Source: DASXRA01 sp963737425
GTDB lineage: Bacteria > Actinomycetota > Actinomycetes > Mycobacteriales > Jatrophihabitantaceae
Length of the DNA: 64,000 nucleotides
Direction of reading: 5' to 3'
Assembly: GCA_963737425.1 (NCBI GenBank)
Contig: CAVTSX010000009.1
Coordinates: 620,001-684,000, forward strand
Shown: in pieces, positions 34,259 to 43,443 of the stretch
Position numbering within the stretch: the stretch's first letter is position 1
Layout of the letters: every line of letters starts with the position of its first letter
Translations under genes and position numbers: made by a program
Notes under the pieces: model-generated
Told to the model about the DNA's origin: nothing
Database searches by the model: none
The model's input: only the letters and a program-made list of their open reading frames with translations

Positions 34259-34337
34259 GCCGGTGCCGCACCGACGCTCCGCCTTGATCATCTCTGCTGC
34301 AGCCGCGATCAATGACCCGATCGGCAGAGATGATCAA
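34259..34337. repeat. Palindromic repeat, copy 4
   Basis: The perfect 14-bp arms TTGATCATCTCTGC and GCAGAGATGATCAA (34284-34337) flank a 26-base centre TGCAGCCGCGATCAATGACC... nearly identical to copy 5. GCCGGTGCCG begins 25 bases before the left arm, as in copy 5. It lies between convergent genes (RimJ-like and cystathionine gamma). Confidence 0.92.
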
Positions 34338-34404
34338 GCGTTCTTCACGGCGGTGTCAGGCCGACGTCAGGCGAAGGCCGGGCCGGGCCGGGCGAACGCC
34401 GGCG

Positions 34405-35574
34405 TCAGGCGAGCGCTTGGGCCAGGTCGGCGATCAGGTCACTCACGTCCTCGATGCCGACCGAGAGACGCACGAGGTCATTCGGCACCTCCAGCGGCGA
34501 TCCGGCGGCGCTCGCGTGGGTCATCCGCCCGGGATGCTCGATCAGCGACTCGACGCCGCCGAGCGACTCGCCCAGAGTGAACACCGATGCCAGTTCGCAG
34601 ACCTTCAGCGCGGCCTCGACGCCACCTCGCAGCGTGAACGACACCATGCCGCCGAATCCGCTCATCTGCTTGGCGGCGATGTCGTGGCCCGGATGCTCGG
34701 GCAGTCCCGGGTAGTAGACCCGGGCGACGGCCGCGTGCCCGGTGAGGAACGCGGCAACGCGTTCGGCGTTCGAGCAGTGCCGGTCCATGCGCACGCCCAG
34801 GGTCTTGATGCCACGAAGCACCAGCCAGGCATCGAACGGGCCGGCTACCGCGCCCATCGCGTTCTGGTGGAACGCGAGATGTTCGCCAAGATCGGCGTCT
34901 GCCGTGACGATGGCGCCGCCCACCACATCGGAGTGGCCGCCGAGATACTTCGTGGTCGAGTGGACGACTGCGTCCGCACCCAGCGCCAGCGGCTGTTGCA
35001 GGTACGGCGAGGCGAACGTGTTGTCGACGACGAGGCGGGCTCCGGTCCCACGGGCCACCGAGGCCAGCGCTGCGATGTCGGCGATGCCGAGCAGCGGATT
35101 GGTCGGCGTCTCGCACCAGATCACCCGCGTCGACGGGCGGATCGCCTCGCGCACGGCCGAGATGTCCGACAGCGGCGCCGGCGTGTACTCGAGGCCCCAC
35201 CGGGTGAGCACGCGGGCCACAAGGCGATACGTGCCGCCGTACGCGTCGTCCGGTAGCACGACATGATCGCCGGGCTGGCAGACCGCCCGCAACAACGCGT
35301 CCTCAGCGGCAAGTCCGGAGGCGAATGCCAGACCTCGGGCGCCGCCCTCCAGCGCAGCCAGTGCCTCCTCGAGCGCCGTACGCGTCGGATTGGCGCTGCG
35401 GCTGTATTCGTATCCGCCCCGAAGGCCGCCCACACCGTCCTGCTTGAACGTCGAGGTGGCATAGATCGGCACCGTCACGGCGCCGGTGAGCGCATCGGGT
35501 TCCTGCCCGGCGTGGATCGCGCGCGTGTTGAAGCCAGACGGCGAGGTGACCTCGTTGTCACTGTCCTTGGTCAT
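34405..35574 (-). CDS. metB: Cystathionine gamma-synthase/lyase
   Basis: A PLP-dependent Cys/Met metabolism enzyme (389 residues) that either makes cystathionine from O-acyl-homoserine and cysteine or cleaves it to cysteine. PLP Lys209 lies in HSTTKYLGGHSD; other family motifs are YSRSANPTR (57-65), FASGLAAEDALL and ETPTNP (155-160). The window also has cystathionine beta-synthase 1.1 kb away, which favours reverse transsulfuration, but sequence alone cannot separate synthase from lyase. ATG 35574 is used; the frame is spuriously open through the neighbouring gene to 36645. Divergent from the beta-lactamase-like gene. Confidence 0.92.
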   Translation of the reverse strand: MTKDSDNEVTSPSGFNTRAIHAGQEPDALTGAVTVPIYATSTFKQDGVGGLRGGYEYSRSANPTRTALEEALAALEGGARGLAFASGLAAEDALLRAVCQPGDHVVLPDDAYGGTYRLVARVLTRWGLEYTPAPLSDISAVREAIRPSTRVIWCETPTNPLLGIADIAALASVARGTGARLVVDNTFASPYLQQPLALGADAVVHSTTKYLGGHSDVVGGAIVTADADLGEHLAFHQNAMGAVAGPFDAWLVLRGIKTLGVRMDRHCSNAERVAAFLTGHAAVARVYYPGLPEHPGHDIAAKQMSGFGGMVSFTLRGGVEAALKVCELASVFTLGESLGGVESLIEHPGRMTHASAAGSPLEVPNDLVRLSVGIEDVSDLIADLAQALA

Positions 35575-35652
35575 GACGGCCAGCGTAGTTGGCGTCTCCA
35601 CAGCTGGCGCACAACGATCATGTGAACCGCGTGCCGTACGCTCTGTCGTGAT

Positions 35653-36648
35653 ATGAGTGGTAGGCATTCCCGGTCGCGGCCCTGGCCAGCGGTAGCCGGG
35701 GCGGTAGTAGTCGTGCTTGCTCTCGTCGCAGTCGTCATCGTCGCCACGCAGCAGTTGCACAGGTCCGCCCATCCGGCCGCGCACTCCTCGGTCATCTCGT
35801 CGCCGACGCCGTCCTCGTCGACGCCCTCGGCCACTCCGACGCCCACGATCAGCAAAACCAGCAAACCGAGCCAGCCCAGCACGCCTGCGCCCAAGCCGAC
35901 GACGCAGCCGCGCGCGGCCGTCGACGCAGCCGTGCGCAAACTGAGCGCGCAGCTGCCGGCCGGTGGCGTGTCGGTCAGCGCGCTCGATACCCAGACCGGA
36001 GCGCACTACCGCTACGGCGCCACCAGCGGGATGCGAACGGGCAGCGTCTACAAGCTGTTCGTCCTCGAAGCACTCCTGCTGCAGCACCAGGACGAAGGCA
36101 CCCAGCTCACCGACGACGAGGTCGAGCTGGCGACTCCCATGATCGAGAACAGCGACAACAAGGCCGCCTACCAGCTTTTCCTCGACGTCGGTGGAAATGG
36201 CGGTCTGGTCACCGCCGCCAATCGGCTGGGGCTCGCGCACACCGTTCCCGGGCAGGCCGATCCCGCGCTCACGACGATGAGCGCCGACGACGGCCTGGCG
36301 CTGCTGAAGAACCTTGTCACGAACCGTCCCTTGAGCCAGTACTCGCGCGGACTCGCCCTTGGTCTGATGCACAACGTCGAGAGCGATCAGCGGTGGGGCG
36401 TCGGAGCCGTGGCCGATCCGGGCACGTCGTTTGCGATCAAGAACGGGTGGCTGCAGGTCGACAACAGCAACGGGGCCGACGAGGACGACAACAGCCTCTG
36501 GCTGGTCAACAGCATTGGCGTGGTGACCGTGCGCCATCAGCAGGTGCTGATGGCCGTGTTCACCCAGCACGGCCAATCGCTCGACGGCGGCATCAGCCTC
36601 GTCCAATCGCTGGCTAAAGCGATCGCTCCCGCTGTCGTCGCCCACTGA
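35653..36648 (+). CDS. Membrane-anchored class A beta-lactamase-like serine hydrolase
   Basis: A 331-residue protein with the beta-lactamase/transpeptidase fold, placed outside the cell by an N-terminal signal anchor (residues ~13-33) and a Ser/Thr/Pro-rich linker (~40-88). The active-site motif SxxK is Ser131-V-Y-Lys134; the SDN loop is 167-169. The usual KTG triad reads KNG (~264-266), and no clear Glu166-type ENxLN motif is seen, so penicillin hydrolysis is uncertain. A peptidoglycan-related or other esterase role is possible. It lies between the two cystathionine genes and is divergent from metB and convergent with cbs. Confidence 0.83.
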   Translation: MSGRHSRSRPWPAVAGAVVVVLALVAVVIVATQQLHRSAHPAAHSSVISSPTPSSSTPSATPTPTISKTSKPSQPSTPAPKPTTQPRAAVDAAVRKLSAQLPAGGVSVSALDTQTGAHYRYGATSGMRTGSVYKLFVLEALLLQHQDEGTQLTDDEVELATPMIENSDNKAAYQLFLDVGGNGGLVTAANRLGLAHTVPGQADPALTTMSADDGLALLKNLVTNRPLSQYSRGLALGLMHNVESDQRWGVGAVADPGTSFAIKNGWLQVDNSNGADEDDNSLWLVNSIGVVTVRHQQVLMAVFTQHGQSLDGGISLVQSLAKAIAPAVVAH

Positions 36649-36660
36649 CGGCCGCGCCGT

Positions 36661-36702
36661 CGACTTGTCCTACCTTCCGCGTCGCGACGGTAGGACAAGT
36701 CG
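36661..36702. terminator. Perfect inverted repeat between convergent genes
   Basis: CGACTTGTCCTACC (36661-36674) pairs exactly with GGTAGGACAAGTCG (36689-36702), a 14-bp stem with a 14-base loop, 12 bases after the beta-lactamase-like stop and 15 before the cbs stop. It probably terminates both transcripts. The arm resembles the 16-bp terminal repeats at 58166 and 58356. Confidence 0.8.
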
Positions 36703-36717
36703 CGATAGGGGACGCGG

Positions 36718-38088
<1,371 letters not shown>

Positions 38089-38175
38089 GCCGGAGAGGTT
38101 AACCTCGATCTCTCAGGAAGTAATTTGCACATGTCGCCATCGAAGGCGGCCACGCAGCACCACGTCGGGGATGAG

Positions 38176-39222
38176 ATGAGCAGAGCCAACCGCACGCGAC
38201 GCGTCGCACTGGCTGCCGCGTACGGCGGTGGCGGTATCAGCGCGCTCGGCATCGTGGGCGGAGTCGCGCTTTATGGCCTGATCCTCGGCGAAACCAAGCT
38301 CGCCCGCCGCCGCATCCCCCCGGCCGCGGCCGAACTGCCGAACTCGCACGGCACCACCTGGGCCGCCGAGGGCGTGAACGCGAGGCGCCCGCCGATCCGG
38401 ATGGCCATGCTCGGCGATTCGACGGCGGCCGGTTACGGAGTGCGTCGCGAGCGCGACACTCCTGGGGCGCTGCTCGCCATCGGGATCTCAGAACTCGCGC
38501 GACGGCCGGTGCATCTGACCAATGTCGCCGTGGTCGGCGCCGAGTCGAGCGCGCTGCCGGGCCAGGTGTACGAGGTCGCCGACCACCCCGATCTCGCGGT
38601 GATCATCATCGGCGCCAATGACGTGACCCACCGGGTCAAACCCGCCGAGTCGGTGCGCTATCTCGGCGACGCCGTCCGGGCGCTGCGCAGCAGCGGAGCC
38701 GAGGTCGTCGTCGGCACCTGCCCCGATCTCGGCACCATCCGCCCGCTGGCGCAGCCGCTGCGCTACATCGCGCGCCGTCTCTCGCGCAATCTCGCCGCGG
38801 CGCAGACCATCGCCGTCGTCGAGGCAGGCGGACGGACCGTGTCACTGGGCGACCTGCTAGGCCCGCTGTTCGCAGAACGCCTCGAGTTGTTCAGCGAGGA
38901 CCGGTTCCACCCGTCGGCGCAGGGGTACGCCCACGCCGCCGGTGCCGTCCTGCCGTCTGCACTCGACGCACTCGGCCTGCATACCCGGTCGCGGTCGGCG
39001 AGCACGTTCACCACCCGCCGCGCCCGCCCGGTCGCCAAGGCGGCCGTGCAGGCGGCCGCGCGACCCGGCACCGAAGTTGCCGCCGCGGACGTGCACGGCG
39101 AGGCCGCGGGCCGACGCGGACGATGGGCGCGGCTGCGCCGCCGGCGGCCACAACACCCGGTGCGCTCGTCACCGGAGCAGGCCCGGCCCGTGCCACCGAC
39201 GGCAGCACTCGGTGACGCCTGA
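38176..39222 (+). CDS. SGNH/GDSL hydrolase, membrane-anchored
   Basis: A 348-residue serine esterase of the SGNH superfamily. N-terminal TM anchor ~20-38. Block I GDS with nucleophile Ser82 (MLGDSTAAGYG), block III GxND (IGANDVTH) and block V DxxH (EDRFHPS, ~241-247) are visible. A basic, Ala/Arg-rich tail of ~70 residues follows. Lipid or acyl-sugar substrates are typical of actinobacterial homologues. ATG 38176 is preceded by GGGG and precedes the hydrophobic anchor; the much longer open frame upstream is antisense to cbs. In M. tuberculosis a similar gene lies between fadA3 and cbs, as here. Confidence 0.88.
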   Translation: MSRANRTRRVALAAAYGGGGISALGIVGGVALYGLILGETKLARRRIPPAAAELPNSHGTTWAAEGVNARRPPIRMAMLGDSTAAGYGVRRERDTPGALLAIGISELARRPVHLTNVAVVGAESSALPGQVYEVADHPDLAVIIIGANDVTHRVKPAESVRYLGDAVRALRSSGAEVVVGTCPDLGTIRPLAQPLRYIARRLSRNLAAAQTIAVVEAGGRTVSLGDLLGPLFAERLELFSEDRFHPSAQGYAHAAGAVLPSALDALGLHTRSRSASTFTTRRARPVAKAAVQAAARPGTEVAAADVHGEAAGRRGRWARLRRRRPQHPVRSSPEQARPVPPTAALGDA

Positions 39223-39323
39223 TCCGGCGCCTACCGTGGGCGCTCTCGCCAGCAGGACTACCGACCCGACTAGACCGCGATAGATCGTCGCCAGATCGTC
39301 GCCAGACAGAGGAGCGCCAAGTC

Positions 39324-40547
39324 ATGACCGAGGCCGTAATCGTCGCCACCGCCCGCTCGCCGATCGGCCGCGCCGGCAAGGGCTCACTGGTCGACATACG
39401 CCCGGACGACCTCGCCGCGCAGGTCATCCGCGCGGCACTCGCCAAGGTGCCGCCGGTCCTCGAGGACCCGACGATGATCGACGATCTGTACCTCGGCTGT
39501 GGGCTTCCCGGCGGCGAGCAGGGCTACAACATGGCGCGAGTCGTCGCCGTCGAACTCGGTTACGACACGCTGCCCGGCGCCACCATCACCCGGTACTGCT
39601 CGTCGTCGCTGCAGACATCGCGCATGGCATTCCACGCCATCAAGGCCGGCGAGGGCGACGTCTTCATCTCCGCGGGCGTCGAGACGGTCTCCCGATTCGT
39701 CAAGGGTTCGTCCGACTCGTGGCCCGACACCCGCAATCCGATCTTCGCCGACGCCGAGGCACGAACCGCGCAGGCTGCCGGCGGCGGCACGACCTGGCAC
39801 GACCCGCGCACCGACGGCATCCTGCCCGACATCTACATCCCGATGGGTCAGACCGCGGAGAATCTCGCCCAGGTCAAGCAGATCAGCCGCGAGGACATGG
39901 ATCATTTCGGCGTCCGCTCGCAGAACCTGGCCGAGACGGCGATCAAGAACGGCTTCTGGGCCCGCGAGATCACGCCGGTGACGCTGCCCGACGGCACGGA
40001 GGTGTCAGCCGACGACGGGCCACGGGCCGGCGTGACCTACGAAGGAGTTTCGCAGCTCAAACCGGTCTTCCGGCCAGACGGGCGGATCACCGCCGGCAAC
40101 TGCTGCCCGCTCAACGACGGCGCCGCCGCCGTGGTGATCATGAGCGAGGTCAAGGCGGCAGAGCTCGGGCTTACCCCGCTGGCCCGCATCGTGGCCACCG
40201 GCGTGTCGGCCCTGTCGCCCGAGATCATGGGGCTCGGCCCCGTCGAGGCGTCGACGCGCGCCCTGAAGCGCGCGAACATGACGATCGGCGACATCGACCT
40301 CGTCGAGATCAACGAGGCGTTCGCGGCGCAGGTCATCCCGTCATATCGCGAGCTCGGCGTCGACCCCGAAACCCTCAACGTCAACGGCGGGGCGATCGCC
40401 GTGGGCCACCCGTTCGGCATGACCGGCGCGCGGATCACGACCACTCTGATCAACTCGTTGTCCTGGCACGACAAGCAGTTCGGCCTCGAGACGATGTGCG
40501 TCGGCGGCGGCCAGGGCATGGCCATGATCATCGAGCGGCTCGCCTGA
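39324..40547 (+). CDS. fadA: Acetyl-CoA C-acetyltransferase (thiolase)
   Basis: Catalyses thiolytic cleavage of 3-ketoacyl-CoA or the reverse condensation of two acetyl-CoA. 407 residues with all thiolase residues: nucleophile Cys92 (TRYCSSSLQ), His362 (GHPFGMTGAR) and Cys392 (CVGGGQGMA). The ATG at 39324 has GAGG ~10 bases upstream. The chain length and GHPFGMTGAR version resemble the FadA3 group of mycobacteria. Follows the SGNH hydrolase on the same strand after 101 bases. Beta-oxidation is the likely setting given the two acyl-CoA dehydrogenases 1.4 kb away. Confidence 0.94.
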   Translation: MTEAVIVATARSPIGRAGKGSLVDIRPDDLAAQVIRAALAKVPPVLEDPTMIDDLYLGCGLPGGEQGYNMARVVAVELGYDTLPGATITRYCSSSLQTSRMAFHAIKAGEGDVFISAGVETVSRFVKGSSDSWPDTRNPIFADAEARTAQAAGGGTTWHDPRTDGILPDIYIPMGQTAENLAQVKQISREDMDHFGVRSQNLAETAIKNGFWAREITPVTLPDGTEVSADDGPRAGVTYEGVSQLKPVFRPDGRITAGNCCPLNDGAAAVVIMSEVKAAELGLTPLARIVATGVSALSPEIMGLGPVEASTRALKRANMTIGDIDLVEINEAFAAQVIPSYRELGVDPETLNVNGGAIAVGHPFGMTGARITTTLINSLSWHDKQFGLETMCVGGGQGMAMIIERLA

Positions 40548-40662
40548 GCGACTCCCCCGTGTGTCCCGTGTGCTGGGCCTGACAACGATGTCGCACCAGT
40601 CCTCGCTTCGCCGGCCGCCAAGCTCTCGCGTAACCACCCGGCCGTCCACTCGTTCTCAGAAC

Positions 40663-40713
40663 GGGGAGGTGTAACCGCCCTCGGCCGGGGGAGGGCGGTT
40701 GCCGAGCCTCCCC
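40663..40713. terminator. Nested hairpin downstream of the thiolase gene
   Basis: AACCGCCCTC (40673-40682) pairs with GAGGGCGGTT (40691-40700); an outer GGGGAGG (40663-40669) pairs with CCTCCCC (40707-40713). A very stable stem 116 bases after the thiolase stop. No T-tract. Confidence 0.6.
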
Positions 40714-40765
40714 TCGTGGCGCAGTGCTCGCCGCAGCGGGGGCCGCGCGGGTTCTGCGTCCGACG

Positions 40766-40814
40766 ACGCATCGGCGGTTGCAGGCACGTGGGATAAGCCG
40801 CACCGCCGATGCGT
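40766..40814. repeat. 13-bp perfect stem with 23-base loop
   Basis: ACGCATCGGCGGT (40766-40778) and ACCGCCGATGCGT (40802-40814) are exact complements. The loop contains CACGTGGGATAAGCC. It lies between the other two hairpins of this space. Confidence 0.65.
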
Positions 40815-40865
40815 CCTTTCCGAGGTGCACGGTTTGATAGGCCCGCTCTCATGCAGAAACACCAC

Positions 40866-40905
40866 CGCCCCCGCTCGACGCCTGAGGCGCCGTGTCGGGG
40901 GCGGA
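40866..40905 (-). terminator. Hairpin terminator of the BI-1 gene
   Basis: CCGCCCCCG (40866-40874) pairs with CGGGGGCGG (40897-40905), ending 22 bases beyond the BI-1 stop codon. The loop has a further GCC/GGC pairing. No T-tract. Confidence 0.65.
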
Positions 40906-40926
40906 GTGAACCCGGCCGATCAGCCG

Positions 40927-41769
40927 TCAGTCACGCAGATAGCCGAGCAGCCTGAGGATCTCGAGGTAGAGCCAGATCAGGGTGACCATGAGCCCGAAGG
41001 ACGCGTACCAGGCGAACTTCTCGGGGGCGCCCCGGCGGATGCCCTGCTCGATGACGTCGAAGTCGATGACCAGGTTCATGGACGCGATGGCGATGCACAC
41101 CAGGCTGAACACGATGGCCATGCCGCCACCGTCGCGAAGGCCCAGCCCGCCCGGGTGGAACAGGTAGGCGATCATGTTGACGACCATCAACCCGAGGATG
41201 CCGAGCGTGGCGCCGAAGACCATCTTGTAGAAGCGGGGCGTGACGCGGATGGCGCCCACCCGGTAGACGATGAGCATGCCGGCCGCGACCATGACGGTTC
41301 CGGTCAGCGCCTGGACCACGACGCCGGGCCAGCGCTGCTCGAAGGCTCGGCTGACGGCGCCGAGCAGCAGCCCTTCGAGGGCCGCGTACGTCAGCGCGGT
41401 GAATGCGTTGGCCCGCATGGTGAATGCCATGTAGAGGCCGAGGCCCAGGCCACCGAGCGCACCGACGGCAATCAGGCCACCGGCCGCACTGTCGGGAGTG
41501 ACGACCCAGGCGAACGCGCCGGCGAGCAGAAGCACGCCGAGCATGGCGCCGGTGCGCACGATGACGTCGTCGAGGGTCATGTAGCGGGCGGGCGCCGCCG
41601 GGCCCCGGCCGCCGCCCCCGTAGCCCTTTGTGTCGTCTACGGGCGGATATACCGGCCCGCCGAAGGCCGGCTGCCGGTAGGACTGCTCTAGATCGTCGAC
41701 CGGCGGAGCAGGCCGCGCCGACGCTCCCGCGCTGGCTGAGCTGAACCTGCTGAGAACGGCGTTCGTCAC
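40927..41769 (-). CDS. Bax inhibitor-1/YccA-family membrane protein
   Basis: A 280-residue integral membrane protein of the BI-1 (YccA/YbhL) family, calcium-leak or protease-modulating in other organisms. A ~65-residue Pro/Gly/Tyr-rich cytosolic N-terminus (GGGGRGPAAPARYMTLDDV) precedes seven membrane helices from ~72 to ~275. The closing DFDVIEQGIRRGAPEKFAWY (~235-254) carries the family's conserved Asp pattern. GTG 41769 is chosen because AGGAGG lies ~10 bases upstream; the frame is open to 41937. Divergent from an acyl-CoA dehydrogenase. Confidence 0.9.
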   Translation of the reverse strand: MTNAVLSRFSSASAGASARPAPPVDDLEQSYRQPAFGGPVYPPVDDTKGYGGGGRGPAAPARYMTLDDVIVRTGAMLGVLLLAGAFAWVVTPDSAAGGLIAVGALGGLGLGLYMAFTMRANAFTALTYAALEGLLLGAVSRAFEQRWPGVVVQALTGTVMVAAGMLIVYRVGAIRVTPRFYKMVFGATLGILGLMVVNMIAYLFHPGGLGLRDGGGMAIVFSLVCIAIASMNLVIDFDVIEQGIRRGAPEKFAWYASFGLMVTLIWLYLEILRLLGYLRD

Positions 41770-41920
41770 GACGTGATGCCTCCTGTCGAGCACGTGGCGG
41801 GTATCCGCGACGTCTGTCGAGGTAACGATACGAAGGCCCACTGAGTTCCAGGAAGACGGTCTTTTGTACTGGCTAGTAACTTGATGAGGAGGGCGTCTCC
41901 TACCCAGATGGAGCAAATAG

Positions 41921-43237
41921 ATGGCGACGCGTGACAAGCGAGATCTGATGGGTTATGGCCTGGCCATTCTGAACAAGACGGCGGGGTCGAAGGCACTAGA
42001 CCGGCTGCATCTGCGCACGCCGGTACAACGCTCGGTCTTCCAGGCGAGCAAGGCAGGTTTTCGGACGCTCGCGGCGGCGAGCCGGACGTTCACCGCGCTG
42101 CGCCGCCGCCCAGGCCCGGAGCGGCCGCGCACTGCAGCCCACCACGCGCTGTTCGACCTCACCCCGACCGACGAGCAGCGCATGATCGGCGAACTAGGTG
42201 CGCAGTTCGCAGCCGAGCAACTGCGCCCCGCCGCGTCGCTGGCCGACACCGAATGCGCTGCGCCGCACGCGCTACTGGAGAAGGCTTCGGCCGAACTTGG
42301 CATCACGGTCGTCGGCGTGCCCGAGGAGCTGGGCGGCGCAGGCACGCAACGGGCAGCAGTCACGAACGTCCTGCTCGCCGAGGCTCTGTCCCACGGCGAC
42401 ATGGGCCTGGCGCTCGCCTGCCTCGCACCGGCTGCGGTGAGCACCGCCCTGGCGCTGTGGGGCGACGAGGAGCAGCAAGCCACGTACCTGCCCTCATTCG
42501 TCGGCGAGGACGCGCCGGCGGCGGCCCTGGCCGTGCTCGAACCGCGACCGCTGTTCGACCCATTCGTGTTGCGGGCCAGCGCGCGCCGAACGGTCGACGG
42601 CTACGTCCTCGACGGCGTCAAGTCCCTGGTGCCCCGCGCGGCCGCGGCCGAGCTGTTCGTAGTCGGCGCGGACCTCGACGGTCAGCCTGCGCTCTTCCTG
42701 GTCGAGTCGAGCTCGGCCGGAGTGACCATCGAGGCCGACCCGGCGATGGGCCTACGGGCTGCCTCGATGGGGCGCGTGCGGCTTTCTGGGGTAACCCTGG
42801 CGTCGAGTGCGCTGCTCGGTGATTCCGCGGCCTACGCCGAATGCATTCGGCTGGCGCGCCTGGGCTGGTGCGCACTCGCGCTCGGCACGGCGCAGGCCGT
42901 GCTCGACTACGTGATTCCCTACGTGAACGAGCGGGTGGCGTTCGGCGAGCCGGTCAGCCACCGGCAGTCCGTTGCGTTCATGGTCGCCGACATCGCCATC
43001 GAACTCGAAGGTATGCGCCTTGCCACCTACCGGGCGGCGAACAGGGCGGAGCAGGGCAAGTCGTTCGCTCGCGAGGCCGCACTGGCCCGGCAGTTGTGCG
43101 CCGAATACGGCATGAAGATCGGCAGCAACGGCGTGCAATTGCTCGGCGGGCACGGATACGTCAAGGAGCACCCGGTCGAGCGCTGGTATCGCGACCTGCG
43201 ATCGATCGGCCTGATGGAAGGCGGATTGCTCGTATGA
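41921..43237 (+). CDS. Acyl-CoA dehydrogenase family protein (first)
   Basis: An FAD-dependent acyl-CoA dehydrogenase-like protein, 438 residues. An unusual ~75-residue basic N-terminal extension precedes the domain, which starts near FDLTPTDEQRMIGELGAQF (78-96). Middle domain ~200-300; the C-terminal helical domain contains RVAFGEPVSHRQSVAFMVAD (~345-365) and QLLGGHGYVKEHPVERWYRD (~408-427), the conserved FAD/dimer motif. The middle-domain FAD motif is weakly conserved (AALAVLEPRP instead of the usual ALTEP), so activity on CoA esters is uncertain. Followed by a second acyl-CoA dehydrogenase after a 200-base repeat. Confidence 0.87.
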   Translation: MATRDKRDLMGYGLAILNKTAGSKALDRLHLRTPVQRSVFQASKAGFRTLAAASRTFTALRRRPGPERPRTAAHHALFDLTPTDEQRMIGELGAQFAAEQLRPAASLADTECAAPHALLEKASAELGITVVGVPEELGGAGTQRAAVTNVLLAEALSHGDMGLALACLAPAAVSTALALWGDEEQQATYLPSFVGEDAPAAALAVLEPRPLFDPFVLRASARRTVDGYVLDGVKSLVPRAAAAELFVVGADLDGQPALFLVESSSAGVTIEADPAMGLRAASMGRVRLSGVTLASSALLGDSAAYAECIRLARLGWCALALGTAQAVLDYVIPYVNERVAFGEPVSHRQSVAFMVADIAIELEGMRLATYRAANRAEQGKSFAREAALARQLCAEYGMKIGSNGVQLLGGHGYVKEHPVERWYRDLRSIGLMEGGLLV

Positions 43238-43239
43238 GC

Positions 43240-43443
43240 GAGCATCGCAGCGAGCGAGGAGCGGAGCGAATCACGCGATGAGCGCTCGCGCGAAGAGCAA
43301 TACGAGAGCACGGCGTGAGCATCGCAGCGAGCGTCAGCGAGCGAGAAGCGGAGCGAATCACGCGATGAGCGCTCGCGCGAAGAGCAATACGAGAGCACGG
43401 CATGAGCATCGCAGCGAGCGTCAGCGAGCGAGGAGCGGAGCAT
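43240..43443. repeat. Tandem ~87-bp repeat between the two dehydrogenase genes
   Basis: Unit 1 (43240-43316, 77 bp), unit 2 (43317-43403, 87 bp) and partial unit 3 (43404-43443) begin GAGCATCGCAGCGAGCG and contain AATCACGCGATGAGCGCTCG. Unit 1 lacks a 10-base TCAGCGAGCG insert. The last copy supplies the ribosome-binding site (GGAGCGGAG) and ATGAGCATC start of the second dehydrogenase. Each unit contains a start-like ATG or GTG followed by AGCATCGC, suggesting duplication of a translation-start region. Confidence 0.92.

Larger units (their letters stand above)
40548..40926. other. 379-base convergent space with three strong hairpins
   Basis: No protein gene is supported between the convergent thiolase and BI-1 genes. 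Three long inverted repeats lie in series (40663-40713, 40766-40814, 40866-40905), more than termination needs. Either stacked terminators or a structured RNA; strand unknown. Confidence 0.6.

Noticed and set aside
34174..36000. SAM or other riboswitch for the cystathionine genes
   Set aside because: The upstream regions of metB and cbs are short (about 80-90 bases) and show no riboswitch-like paired elements.
40548..40926. RNase P, tmRNA or 6C RNA gene
   Set aside because: I looked for GAGGAAAGTC-like and C-rich loop hallmarks in both strands. Only a GGCTTATCC resemblance was present, which is not enough.
43240..43443. CRISPR array or direct-repeat cassette
   Set aside because: Only two full units of unequal length and no spacers; the sequence is a duplicated start region.
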